DNA of 64,000 nt, from the NCBI GenBank assembly GCA_963726975.1, contig CAVSEK010000004.1:682001-746000 (forward strand), given 5' to 3'. Positions 28,073 to 35,781 of the stretch are shown here, piece by piece; within the stretch, counting starts at the first letter, position 1, and each line of letters begins with the position of its first letter. This DNA comes from CAVSEK01 sp963726975. Its GTDB lineage: Bacteria; Actinomycetota; Actinomycetes; Mycobacteriales; SCTD01. The notes under the pieces are model-generated. The model made no database searches. It was given only the letters and a program-made list of their open reading frames with translations, and was not told the DNA's origin. Both the position numbers and the translations under genes were made by a program.

Positions 28073-28972
28073 TCACGCTCCCGTCTCGTCGTCGGTGGCC
28101 GCGCGGGACGTCGCTGCCCGCACCCGGGGGTGACCGTGCGGGGTCAGACGCCGGCCCGCGCCGCCGGGTGTCCCGGCCGCGAGCCACTGCGTCGTGCTGT
28201 CGGCCGCCCGGGCGCCGAGCTCGTCGGAGCGGGAGAAGTCGTGCGGGAGGACGTCGACCGGGCACAGCGGCGGGACGAGGTGGACGACACGCCCGTGGTC
28301 GTGCGCGAGGTCCTGGAGCAGTCGCTGGCCGACGAGCAGCGTCACCGCCTGCAGGGCGACGCCCAACGCGCCACGAGGGGCGGCGGGCAGGGCGCAGGGG
28401 TAGCCGGACGGCAGGACCCACACCTCGTCGGCCCCGGCCGCGACGGCCTCGCTGATCGCGGCGTTGTCGCACACGGCACCGTCGACGAGCGTGCGCCCCG
28501 CGGTGGGCACCGGGGGCAGGACGCCCGGGATCGCGCTGCTGGCCAGCAGCGCGTCTCGCGCGGGACCGGACCGCAGGACCACCCTGCTCCCGTCGGACAG
28601 GTCCGTGGCGACGACGCGGAGCGGCACCGGCGCGTCCTCCAGCCGGTCGAAGGCCAGGGTGTCGTCGATGAGGCGCCCCAGGCCGTTGGAGGAGAACAGT
28701 GCGCCCCGTCGACCGGCGGCCCCCGACACCGCCTGGACCGGGCTGACGCGGAAGACGTCCCGGCGGCGCAGCCGGTGCCAGACGCGGCTGATCCCCTCCG
28801 CGCCGCGGACGGTCGGGTCGGCGGCGAGCAGGGCGCCGTTCAGCGCACCGACGCTCGTCCCGACGACCAGGTCGGGAGTCAGGTCCGCGCGCAGCAGCGC
28901 CCTCAGCATCCCGGCCTGCACCGCTCCGAGGCTGGCACCTCCGGACAGCACGAACGCCCGCACGTCAACCAC
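28073..28972 (-). CDS. Patatin-like phospholipase, paralogue of 16704-17462
   Basis: 299 residues from GTG at 28972. It begins DVRAFVLSGGASLGAVQAGM, the oxyanion loop, followed by nucleophile motif GTSVGALNG and the dyad Asp in LVDGAVCD. The segment MLRALL-A--PDLV-GTSVGALNG-L-AADPT is nearly identical to the other patatin in this window, so the two are paralogues. A putative membrane-associated helix is seen around ALGVALQAVTLLVG. It is predicted to hydrolyse lipids. It lies at the end of the minus-strand redox/ECF module, 75 bases after the methyltransferase, and may be part of it. Confidence 0.85.
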   Translation of the reverse strand: MVDVRAFVLSGGASLGAVQAGMLRALLRADLTPDLVVGTSVGALNGALLAADPTVRGAEGISRVWHRLRRRDVFRVSPVQAVSGAAGRRGALFSSNGLGRLIDDTLAFDRLEDAPVPLRVVATDLSDGSRVVLRSGPARDALLASSAIPGVLPPVPTAGRTLVDGAVCDNAAISEAVAAGADEVWVLPSGYPCALPAAPRGALGVALQAVTLLVGQRLLQDLAHDHGRVVHLVPPLCPVDVLPHDFSRSDELGARAADSTTQWLAAGTPGGAGRRLTPHGHPRVRAATSRAATDDETGA

Positions 28973-29047
28973 CCCGGGAGGGGCTCGGGCGCCGGCCGCA
29001 GGGGCGACCGACCGCGCTCCCGGCCCGGCGAGCCCGGCCCGGAGCCG

Positions 29048-29755
29048 TCACGCTCGCCCGCCCGCGGCCAGGACGGCGAAGGACGTGCCCCCGCGGTCCC
29101 AGGCGTCGACCGGTCGCAGGTCGGCTCGGCACGCGACCGCCTCCAGGCCCGGCCCTCGACCCAGGCGTGCCCACGGGAACGGGGCGCTCACGCAGGTCCC
29201 GTCGTCGAGGGTCGCCGCGAAGCGGTCGTCCGCCCCGAGGGGGCCGAGCTCCACGAGGACGCGGCTGCCCGGGGCCAGCAGGTCCCGGACCCGGCACAGG
29301 AGCAGGAGCGGGTCGCCGCCGATCCCGACGTTCCCGTCGAGCAGCACGACGCCGTCCCAGGCCCGGTCGGAGCGGGGCAGCGGCCCGAGGGCGTCCGTGC
29401 ACGTCGCCGGGACACCACGGTCGCGGGTCAGGCGTACGGCGACCGCTGAGGTGTCCACCCCCAGGACGTCGAACCCGGTGCGGTGCAGGTGCTCGACGTG
29501 CCTGCCCGGCCCGCAGCCGAGGTCGAGGACGCGGGAGCCGCCGACCAGGCCGTCGGTGAAGCGGTCCAGCACCGCGACGTCGTCGCGGTCCGGAGGACCG
29601 CACCAGCGGCCCAGGGGCAGCGGACGCGACTCGCCGCCGGCCCGCAGCGCCAGCGGCGCCGCCCCGCCCTGGACGAGCGCCCGGTCGTACAGCGCCGACG
29701 GCGACACGGGGACCGTGTGCCGGGCCGCCTCCCGATCGCTCCGGGTCGTCGTCAC
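29048..29755 (-). CDS. Class I SAM-dependent methyltransferase
   Basis: 235 residues from GTG at 29755; other GTG codons a few residues later are possible starts. The SAM-binding motif I is clear (SRVLDLGCGPGRHVEHL), motif II acidic residue is in VLGVDTSAV, and a post-motif segment WDGVVLLDGNVGIGGDP follows. Methyltransferases of this kind are often found close to sulfite-oxidase-like molybdopterin enzymes in actinobacteria, and here one lies 4 kb away in the same module. The acceptor is unknown. Confidence 0.85.
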   Translation of the reverse strand: MTTTRSDREAARHTVPVSPSALYDRALVQGGAAPLALRAGGESRPLPLGRWCGPPDRDDVAVLDRFTDGLVGGSRVLDLGCGPGRHVEHLHRTGFDVLGVDTSAVAVRLTRDRGVPATCTDALGPLPRSDRAWDGVVLLDGNVGIGGDPLLLLCRVRDLLAPGSRVLVELGPLGADDRFAATLDDGTCVSAPFPWARLGRGPGLEAVACRADLRPVDAWDRGGTSFAVLAAGGRA

Positions 29756-29843
29756 GACGCGTCCCGGTGCCGCGCGCCGGCCCCGCACCGTCCCTGCCTC
29801 GGCCCCGCCAGCGCCGTGGACCCCGTCGGCCCGCTCAGCATGC

Positions 29844-31067
29844 TCACACCCGGGCCGTGCCCGCTGCAGGAGCCGCCCCGGGCCGCAGGCCGCTGGCGAG
29901 CGGCTCCACGTACCGGCGGACGGCCAACGCGGCTGCCGCGCCCTCGCCCGCGGCGCTGGCGGCCTGCTTGGTCGACCCGCTGCGCACGTCGCCGGCCACG
30001 AAGACGCCCGGCAGCGACGTCTGCATCCCGGCGTCCGCGAGCACGAAGCCGGCCTCGTCGAGCTGCACGAGACCCTGCACGAGCGCGCTGTTCGGCCGCA
30101 GCCCGACGAAGACGAAGGCACCCTCGGCGGGGACCTCCTCGGCCTGCCCGTCGCGCTGCACCAGCAGGGCGCGCAGCCGCCCGTCGTCCCCGACGGCGAA
30201 GCCCGTGGGCGTGGCACCGGTCAGCACGCGGATCTTCGGGTGCTCCTCGAGCTTGCGCGCGACGACCGCGCTGGCCGTGAGCCGCTGGTCGCGGCTGACG
30301 ACGGTGACGGTCTCGGCGAACCGGGTGAGGAAGACGCTCTCCTCCCCGGCACTGTTGCCCCCGCCGACGACCACGACGTCCTTGCCCCGGTAGAACGGTC
30401 CGTCGCAGGTGGCGCAGAAGTGCACGCCCGCTCCGATGAGGTCGTCCTCACCGGGGAGGCCGAGCCGCCGGTAGGTCGAGCCGAGCGCCAGCAGCACCGC
30501 GAACGCGCTGCAGGTGCGGCCGTCGCCGGTGGTCACGCTGCGGTAGGCCCCGTCCGCCTCGACGGCCACGACCTCCTGCGCGGGCAGGACCTCCACGCCG
30601 AACCGCTCGGCCTGCTGACGGAGCCGGCCGGCGAACTCGTCCCCGGTGACGCCCTCGGGGAAGCCGGGGAAGTTGTCGAGCCGTTCGGTGACACCGGCCT
30701 GCCCACCGATGCCCGCGCGCTCGACCACCAGCACGGACAGGCCCTCCCTGGCCGCGTAGAGCGCGGCCGTCAGCCCCGCCGGGCCGGACCCGACGACGAC
30801 CAGGTCGTAGAAGGACTGCCGGGCTGCGGCCCGCAGCCCGAGCGCGGCGGCGAGCTCGGCGTTGCTGGGCTCCACCAGCACGGTCCCGTCCTCGAGGACC
30901 AGCGTGGGGATGATGTCCTTGCCGTCGTTGTGGGCCTGCACGACGGCCCGGCCCTCCGGATCGGCGTCCACGTCGACGAAGTCGTAGTGCACCCGCTGCT
31001 CGCCCAGGAACTGCTTGGCGCGCTTGCAGTCCGAGCACCAGCTGGTGCCGTACATGGTCATCCTCAC
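29844..31067 (-). CDS. Glutaredoxin-thioredoxin reductase fusion protein
   Basis: 407 residues if the GTG at 31067 is used, which overlaps the upstream stop (GTGA) as elsewhere in this genome; an ATG at 31061 is the alternative. Residues 1-78 are a glutaredoxin/mycoredoxin-like domain with active site WCSDC (C11, C14) and the IIPTLVLEDG cis-Pro loop. Residues from about 87 form a thioredoxin-reductase domain: FAD site VVVGSGPAGLTAALYAA, redox pair CATC (C218, C221), NADPH site VVVGGGNSAGEE, and the C-terminal FVAGDVRSGSTKQAASAAGEG. It would pass electrons from NADPH through FAD and CATC to the fused glutaredoxin. It is second in an operon headed by the ECF-type promoter at 31663-31692. Confidence 0.92.
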   Translation of the reverse strand: MRMTMYGTSWCSDCKRAKQFLGEQRVHYDFVDVDADPEGRAVVQAHNDGKDIIPTLVLEDGTVLVEPSNAELAAALGLRAAARQSFYDLVVVGSGPAGLTAALYAAREGLSVLVVERAGIGGQAGVTERLDNFPGFPEGVTGDEFAGRLRQQAERFGVEVLPAQEVVAVEADGAYRSVTTGDGRTCSAFAVLLALGSTYRRLGLPGEDDLIGAGVHFCATCDGPFYRGKDVVVVGGGNSAGEESVFLTRFAETVTVVSRDQRLTASAVVARKLEEHPKIRVLTGATPTGFAVGDDGRLRALLVQRDGQAEEVPAEGAFVFVGLRPNSALVQGLVQLDEAGFVLADAGMQTSLPGVFVAGDVRSGSTKQAASAAGEGAAAALAVRRYVEPLASGLRPGAAPAAGTARV

Positions 31068-31633
31068 GCGTGCGCCCCCGCGGCGAGCGCCAGCGCGACG
31101 CTGCGGTCGGCGGCCGGGCTGGCGGCGAGCAGCTCGCTCAGCGCACGGCGGGTACCGGGGGCGTCCAGCTCGACGCGGCGCAGCCGGTGCGGTCGCCCGC
31201 TGAGCCGGTGCAACCGCACCACCCCGCCGTGGCCGTTGTGGACGAGCTCGGCAGCGCGCAGGTGGGCCGCGGGGGTGACCCGGTAGCGCAGCAGGCGGCG
31301 GTCGGCGACCCACCCGTGACCGACCACCACGCGCCGGGCCAGCGACGCCCAGGCCACGACCGCCGTCAGGGCGATCGCGACGGTCACCGCCCACACCGCG
31401 GCCATGGTCGCGAGCAGGACGGGGACGGCCAGGAGCGGCACCACGGCGACGAGGGCGGCGACCTCCGCGCGGGGCGGCCGTCCGACGGCGACGGCCGGGC
31501 CGGGGAGCAGGAGCGAGGGACGCACGTGCACCGGAGTCACGGCGGGCGCCGGGCGAGCCGGAGCCGGATGGGCAGGAGCGGGGTGGGCGGTAGCCGGGTG
31601 GGCAGCAGCCGGATGGGCGGCAGTGGTGGTCAT
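31064..31633 (-). CDS. Small membrane protein with HPAPA-type N-terminal repeats, unknown function
   Basis: 189 residues from ATG at 31633 with an AAGGAG site. The first ~30 residues are short His-Pro-Ala repeats (AAHPAAAHPATAHPAPAHP). A hydrophobic region with two membrane helices follows (around VAALVAVVPLLAVPVLLATM and VWAVTVAIALTAVVAWAS). The last ~90 residues are polar and beta-rich, a layout that recalls bacterial PH-domain membrane proteins, but I do not recognise a family. It is the first gene after the conserved ECF-type promoter motif and is translationally coupled to the glutaredoxin-thioredoxin reductase fusion, which suggests a redox- or envelope-stress role. Confidence 0.75.
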   Translation of the reverse strand: MTTTAAHPAAAHPATAHPAPAHPAPARPAPAVTPVHVRPSLLLPGPAVAVGRPPRAEVAALVAVVPLLAVPVLLATMAAVWAVTVAIALTAVVAWASLARRVVVGHGWVADRRLLRYRVTPAAHLRAAELVHNGHGGVVRLHRLSGRPHRLRRVELDAPGTRRALSELLAASPAADRSVALALAAGAHA

Positions 31634-31662
31634 GGTCGCTCCTTGACGAGGTGGCGGGTGGT

Positions 31663-31692
31663 CCTGAGTGCCGCCCGGCCGGTCGGCGTTAC
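31663..31692 (-). promoter_or_regulatory. Bipartite ECF-type promoter, copy 1
   Basis: On the minus strand GTAACGCC, 13 bases, then GCACTCAGG, ending 29 bases before the ATG at 31633. The same two boxes with the same 13-base spacing occur in front of the cytochrome b operon at 33076-33105. The sigma/anti-sigma pair lies between the two copies. Confidence 0.7.
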
Positions 31693-31905
31693 ACGGGGCG
31701 CCCAGCCGGTGCGGCCGGACGGCCCGGCCCCGGCGGTCCCCCTTGACCCGGTGGCGGAGGTCCGGCAGGGGGTGGGAGGGTGGCGCCGCGCGCGACCGGT
31801 CCCTCCTCGGGCGGTGGCAGGGCGCACGGGGGACCTCATGCGAGCACCGCGGGACCGCTCGCCGGCCGGTCTCGCGCGCTGGGCGCGCGCCTGCGGGACG
31901 CGGCC

Positions 31906-32787
31906 GTGAGCGACGACGGCGGCCGGGAGTCCCCGTCGGGTCGACCCGCCCCGCTCGGCCGGCTGGACGAGGCGACGGTGCTGACGCGCCTGCGCGGCGG
32001 CGACGAGGCGCTGTTCCGCGACGTCGTCGACCAGCTGACCCCGGTGATGCTCCGCCTGGCCCGCGCCCACACCCCGACCGCGGCCGCGGCCCAGGACGCG
32101 GTGCAGGACACGTGGCTGGTGGTGCTGGACAAGCTCGACACCTTCCAGGGCCGCTCGTCGCTCAAGACCTGGATCTGCGGGATCCTCGTCCACAAGGCCC
32201 GGCGCAGCGGGGTGCGTGAGCACCGCACCCTGCCGTTCAGCAGTGCCTGGCGCGACGAGCACGGCCCGGCGGTCGACCGGGCCCGCTTCCACGGCCCCGG
32301 CTCGGACGGCGCCACGGGCACCTGGGCGAGCCCGCCCGTGCGCTGGGACCAGCTCCCGGAGGACCAGCTCGCCGCGAGCGAGCTCCGCCGGGTCATCGAC
32401 GCCGCGATCGCCGGGTTGCCGCCCCGGCAGCGCGAGGTGATCACCGCCCGTGACGTGCTCGGGATGGACGCGGAGGAGACCGCTGCTGTCCTGCGGGTGA
32501 GCGCGGGCAACCAACGGGTGCTGCTGCACCGTGCCCGCAGCAAGGTCCGAGCCGTGCTGGAGCAGTACGGGGTCGACGTCCTGGCCCACCGCCTCGCGGA
32601 GCCCGAACTCGACGACGACGACGACGAGGCGGCGACGGCGACGGCGACGGCGACGGACGGGAGCCGCGCGCCCGCGTCCCCGCCGACCCGCGGGTCCGAC
32701 CCGCCGCCGCAGGCACCCGGCCCACCCGCGCTCCCGGCCGTACCCCCTGCCCTCCCCCGTCCCGAGCCGAACAGGTCACGATCGTGA
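31906..32787 (+). CDS. ECF-type RNA polymerase sigma factor
   Basis: 293 residues from GTG at 31906; upstream GTG codons would add residues without any match to the family. Region 2 is seen as LFRDVVDQLTPVMLRLARAH ... AQDAVQDTWLVVLDKLDTF with LKTWICGILVHKAR. Region 4 is IAGLPPRQREVITARDVLGM with the helix-turn-helix AAVLRVSAGNQRVLLHRAR. A ~70-residue acidic and Pro-rich tail follows. The stop overlaps the start of the anti-sigma gene (GTGA). It likely drives the two flanking operons that share the GTAACGCC/GCACTCAGG promoter and sit directly on both sides of it. I saw no third copy of the motif in the window. Confidence 0.93.
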   Translation: MSDDGGRESPSGRPAPLGRLDEATVLTRLRGGDEALFRDVVDQLTPVMLRLARAHTPTAAAAQDAVQDTWLVVLDKLDTFQGRSSLKTWICGILVHKARRSGVREHRTLPFSSAWRDEHGPAVDRARFHGPGSDGATGTWASPPVRWDQLPEDQLAASELRRVIDAAIAGLPPRQREVITARDVLGMDAEETAAVLRVSAGNQRVLLHRARSKVRAVLEQYGVDVLAHRLAEPELDDDDDEAATATATATDGSRAPASPPTRGSDPPPQAPGPPALPAVPPALPRPEPNRSRS

Positions 32788-33038
32788 ACGCGTCGCGCCG
32801 CCGCCGGGAGGTGGTCTGCCAGCAGCTGGTGGAGCTGGTCACCGACTACCTGCAGGGCGACCTGAAGCCCGCGGACCGCGCCGCGGTCGAGAGGCACCTG
32901 GCGGTCTGCGGGCACTGCGCCGGCTACGTCGAGCAGGTCCGGCGGATGCTGGAGCTGACCGCCGCGCCCGCTCCGGAGCCCGTCCCCGACGCGTTCCTGG
33001 ACGAGCTCACCGCCCGCTTCCGCGCCCGCCGCCGCTGA
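32784..33038 (+). CDS. Zinc-finger anti-sigma factor
   Basis: 84 residues from GTG at 32784 overlapping the sigma stop. The zf-HC2 motif H-x3-C-x2-C is present (HLAVCGHC), preceded by the helix VVCQQLVELVTDYLQGDL that contacts the sigma factor in this family. There is no transmembrane segment, so it is a soluble cytoplasmic anti-sigma factor of the redox-sensing ZAS type. Zinc release on oxidation would free the sigma factor. This fits the redox enzymes in the flanking operons. Confidence 0.92.
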   Translation: MNASRRRREVVCQQLVELVTDYLQGDLKPADRAAVERHLAVCGHCAGYVEQVRRMLELTAAPAPEPVPDAFLDELTARFRARRR

Positions 33039-33075
33039 ACCCTGCGCGCAGCCTCGCCACGACCGCGGACGGCAC

Positions 33076-33105
33076 GTAACGCCCGGGCCGCTGGCCGCAC
33101 TCAGG
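33076..33105 (+). promoter_or_regulatory. Bipartite ECF-type promoter, copy 2
   Basis: GTAACGCC, 13 bases, then GCACTCAGG, ending 46 bases before the GTG at 33152. It matches copy 1 in all 17 box positions and in spacing. Confidence 0.7.
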
Positions 33106-33151
33106 TGCCAGCGGGAGGGCTCCTCCCGCGCACCCCGAGGCGGAGGCCCCC

Positions 33152-33997
33152 GTGGCACAGAGCCCCCCACCCGACCAGAGCGTGCGCCGGCAGGGCGCGG
33201 CCGCTGCGCGAGCGGCACACCGGCTGCTGCACCGGCCGCTCCCCCCGCTGCCCGAGGAGCTGCGGCAGGGCCCGCTGCGCGAGGGCACCTTCACCAGCCC
33301 GTTGCACAACCCGTACGTCGCGGCCTGGCTCGGCTACGCGCTCGGCTGGGCCTTCCTGGTGTGCTTCCTGACCGGGATCGTCAGCCACGAGGTGCAGCAG
33401 CCCCAGTCGTGGCTGCCGTGGCCGGCGTCGCCCGTGTGGTCGTACCGGGCGACCCAGGGCACCCACGTGATCACCGGCCTGGCCTGCCTCCCGCTGCTGC
33501 TCGCCAAGCTCTGGACCGTCTACCCGCACTTCTGGTCCTGGCCGGCCGCGCGCAGCGCGGCACACGCCGTCGAGCGGCTGGTCCTGCTCCTGCTGGTCGG
33601 GGGCAGCCTGCTGCAGCTGCTGACCGGCCTGTCCAACGTCTACCAGTGGTACTGGTTCCGCTTCTTCTTCACCCCGACCCACTACGACACGGCCTTCGTC
33701 GTCATGGGTGCGCTGTCGGTGCACGTCGGCAGCAAGATCGCCATCGCACGGGAGGCACTGCGCCACCCCGAGCGTCACGGCGGCACCGAGCGCGGGCCGG
33801 GCGCGGCCCAGCTCGCCCGCCGGCGACGGGCCGAGGCGCGCGCGGCCGAGGCGGCCACGGTCCCGGACCGGCCGGCCGGCGCCCTCCCCGGCGACCGGCC
33901 GCCCGCACCCGGCGGGCACCAGGCGGCGCCGCAGTGGTTCCTGCCGGTCGGCGATGCCGGCACCAGCCCCGCGCGGGCCTCGGCGGGCGCGCCGTGA
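33152..33997 (+). CDS. Cytochrome b561-like membrane subunit for a molybdopterin oxidoreductase
   Basis: 281 residues from GTG at 33152 with a GGAGG site. About four membrane helices are visible, with candidate haem-ligand histidines in GIVSHEV, GTHVITGLACLP, VYPHFWSW and LSVHVGSK. The C-terminal ~70 residues are a charged, Pro-rich cytoplasmic tail. It is coupled by a GTGA overlap to the Tat-exported molybdopterin enzyme, so it is probably the quinone-linked haem partner passing electrons between membrane and the external enzyme. Confidence 0.87.
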   Translation: MAQSPPPDQSVRRQGAAAARAAHRLLHRPLPPLPEELRQGPLREGTFTSPLHNPYVAAWLGYALGWAFLVCFLTGIVSHEVQQPQSWLPWPASPVWSYRATQGTHVITGLACLPLLLAKLWTVYPHFWSWPAARSAAHAVERLVLLLLVGGSLLQLLTGLSNVYQWYWFRFFFTPTHYDTAFVVMGALSVHVGSKIAIAREALRHPERHGGTERGPGAAQLARRRRAEARAAEAATVPDRPAGALPGDRPPAPGGHQAAPQWFLPVGDAGTSPARASAGAP

Positions 33998-34620
33998 GCC
34001 CGGCGCCGCAGGGCGACGGGCTGTCCCGCCGCTGGTTCCTGGGCAGCGTCGTCGGCGCGGCGGCTGCGGTGACGCTCACGACCGCAGGGCAGACCGTGCC
34101 GGCCCTCGCTGCGCTGGACGTGCTCGGGCCGCGGACGCCCGGTCGGGGCGCGGGGCTGCGCCGGCTGCCCGTGAACCGGACCGGCGGCGCGGCCGGCGTG
34201 GCGGCGCTCGCCACGTCGGCCGACTACCGGCTGCGGGTCACCGGCAGGGTCCCCCGGCCGCTCGAGCTCACGCTCGACGAGGTCCGGAGCCGACCCCGCT
34301 GCTCCGTGGACCTGCCGCTGACCTGCGTGGAGGGCTGGAGCGTCGGGGCCACCTGGGCCGGGCCGCGCCTGGCCGACCTGCTGCGCGAGGCCGGCGCCGA
34401 GCCCGGCGCCGAGGTGCGGGTGGAGTCGCTGGAGGCGGGCGGGCCGTACCGCTCTTCGCACCTCGGGGCCCGGCACGCCTGGAGCCCCTCGACGGTGCTG
34501 GCGACAGCCGTCGACGGGCAGACGCTCGACCTCGACCACGGCTACCCGCTGCGGCTGCTCGCCCCGAACCGACCCGGCGTGCTGCAGACCAAGTGGCTGG
34601 CGGAGGTGGTGGTCCTGTGA
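33994..34620 (+). CDS. Tat-exported sulfite-oxidase-type molybdopterin oxidoreductase
   Basis: 208 residues from GTG at 33994. The N-terminus is a twin-arginine signal (SRRWFLGSVVGAAAAV). The body is a short sulfite oxidase/YedY fold: VTGRVPRPLELTLDEVRSRP, the Mo-ligand Cys in LTCVEGWS, and the C-terminal GYPLRLLAPNRPGVLQTKWL. At about 170 mature residues it is compact compared with SuoX. It would work outside the membrane with the cytochrome b561-like partner. The substrate could be an S- or N-oxide or oxidised methionine, which cannot be decided. It is coupled to both neighbours. Confidence 0.9.
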   Translation: MSPAPQGDGLSRRWFLGSVVGAAAAVTLTTAGQTVPALAALDVLGPRTPGRGAGLRRLPVNRTGGAAGVAALATSADYRLRVTGRVPRPLELTLDEVRSRPRCSVDLPLTCVEGWSVGATWAGPRLADLLREAGAEPGAEVRVESLEAGGPYRSSHLGARHAWSPSTVLATAVDGQTLDLDHGYPLRLLAPNRPGVLQTKWLAEVVVL

Positions 34621-35090
34621 CCACGACGGAGGACCCGCGGCACGACTCGGCACCGGTGGCGCCCTGGCGCGGCCGGTGGCTGCTCTACCTGCTCGGCGCC
34701 GGGCTGCTCGTCCCGGGTCTCGCCGGCATCGCGCGCAACGCGCACGGGTGGACGCACCCCGGGCTGTGGGCCGCTCTGCTCGTGGCCGGCGCCGTCGCCC
34801 ACGACCTCGTCCTGGTCCCGCTGGTGTTCGCCCTCGGCCGCCCCCTGTCCCGGACCACGGCGACCGGCGCCCGGCGCTACCTGGCGACCGGCCTGGGGCT
34901 GTCCCTGGTGCTCCTCGTGATCGCCTGGCCCGGACTGCACAGCCCCGGGCGCCCGCCGGACAACCCCACCGTGCTCCCCCTGGACTACGGGCACGGCCTG
35001 GCCCTGGCCCTCGGCGTCCTGTGGTCCGGCCTGTTCCTGTCCTACGTGCTGGCCGCCCTGCGCTCCGAGCTCCGTGCGGGGAGGGCCTGA
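34617..35090 (+). CDS. Four-helix membrane protein of the molybdopterin enzyme operon
   Basis: 157 residues from GTG at 34617, overlapping the oxidoreductase stop (GTGA). Four hydrophobic segments are seen: LLYLLGAGLLVPGLAGI, LWAALLVAGAVAHDLVLVP, YLATGLGLSLVLLVIAWP and LALALGVLWSGLFLSYVLAAL. No family is recognised. Its coupling to the molybdopterin enzyme suggests that it assembles with or anchors that complex. Confidence 0.75.
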   Translation: MTTTEDPRHDSAPVAPWRGRWLLYLLGAGLLVPGLAGIARNAHGWTHPGLWAALLVAGAVAHDLVLVPLVFALGRPLSRTTATGARRYLATGLGLSLVLLVIAWPGLHSPGRPPDNPTVLPLDYGHGLALALGVLWSGLFLSYVLAALRSELRAGRA

Positions 35091-35110
35091 TGTCTTCGCC
35101 GACCAGATAT

Positions 35111-35139
35111 TTGCTTGAAGCCTCAACGGTGTGTACCGT
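35111..35139 (+). promoter_or_regulatory. Promoter with possible MarR-type operator upstream of YceI
   Basis: TTGCTT and TACCGT are separated by 17 bases, a good sigma70-like spacing. The palindrome TTGAAGCCTCAA (35115-35126; TTGA-N4-TCAA) overlaps the -35 box, and a short AT-rich patch (AGATATTTGCTTGAAG) stands out in this GC-rich DNA. Similar palindromes bind MarR-family repressors, but no marR gene is nearby. Confidence 0.5.
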
Positions 35140-35180
35140 CCTCGTCGTTGCACCAGCAACCACCTGCGAGAGGACCTCCC

Positions 35181-35750
35181 ATGAGCACCGCCACCGCCGC
35201 CATCGTCGACCTGACCGGCGACTACTCCCTCGACGTCGCGCACACCCGCCTCGGCTTCGTCGCCCGCCACGCCATGGTCACCAAGGTGCGCGGCAGCTTC
35301 GAGCGCTTCGAGGGCAGCGCGCACCTCGACGCCGAGGACCCGACCCGCTCGTCGGCGCAGCTCACGATCGACGTCGCGAGCATCGCCACCGGTCAGGAGC
35401 AGCGCGACGCGCACCTGCGCACCAACGACTTCTTCGACGTCCCGAACCACCCGACCATGACCTTCACCAGCACCGCCGTCGAGGTCACCGGCGAGGACAC
35501 CTTCCGCATGACCGGCGACCTCACCCTCAAGGGCGTCACGAAGCCGGTCGCCATCGACTTCGAGCACACCGGCACGGCCAAGGACCCGTACGGCAACCTG
35601 CGCGCCGGGTTCGAGGGCAAGACCGTCATCCACCGCACCGACTGGGGCGTGAGCTTCAACGCCGCGCTCGAGACCGGCGGCCTGCTCGTCTCGGAGAAGA
35701 TCACGCTGGAGTTCGACGTCTCGGCGGTCAAGCTCCCCCCCACCTCCTGA
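35181..35750 (+). CDS. YceI-family lipid/isoprenoid-binding protein
   Basis: 189 residues from ATG at 35181 with a GAGAGGAC site. The lipocalin-like YceI fold is clear: YSLDVAHTRLGFVARHAMVTKVRGSF, then DAHLRTNDFFDVPNHPTMTF and the late WGVSFNAALETGGLLVSEKI. No signal peptide is present, so this is a cytosolic actinobacterial YceI. Members bind isoprenoids or polyprenyl quinones. It directly follows the ECF/molybdopterin module but has its own promoter. Confidence 0.93.
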   Translation: MSTATAAIVDLTGDYSLDVAHTRLGFVARHAMVTKVRGSFERFEGSAHLDAEDPTRSSAQLTIDVASIATGQEQRDAHLRTNDFFDVPNHPTMTFTSTAVEVTGEDTFRMTGDLTLKGVTKPVAIDFEHTGTAKDPYGNLRAGFEGKTVIHRTDWGVSFNAALETGGLLVSEKITLEFDVSAVKLPPTS

Positions 35751-35781
35751 GCCCCGGCCCGGGCGCGGCGAGACTGCTCGC

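Noticed and set aside
27947..35181. The 28-35 kb region as a mobile island inserted at tRNA-Ser
   Set aside because: No integrase, transposase or duplicated tRNA end is present, and GC content and codon use match the surroundings; it is accessory but not visibly mobile.
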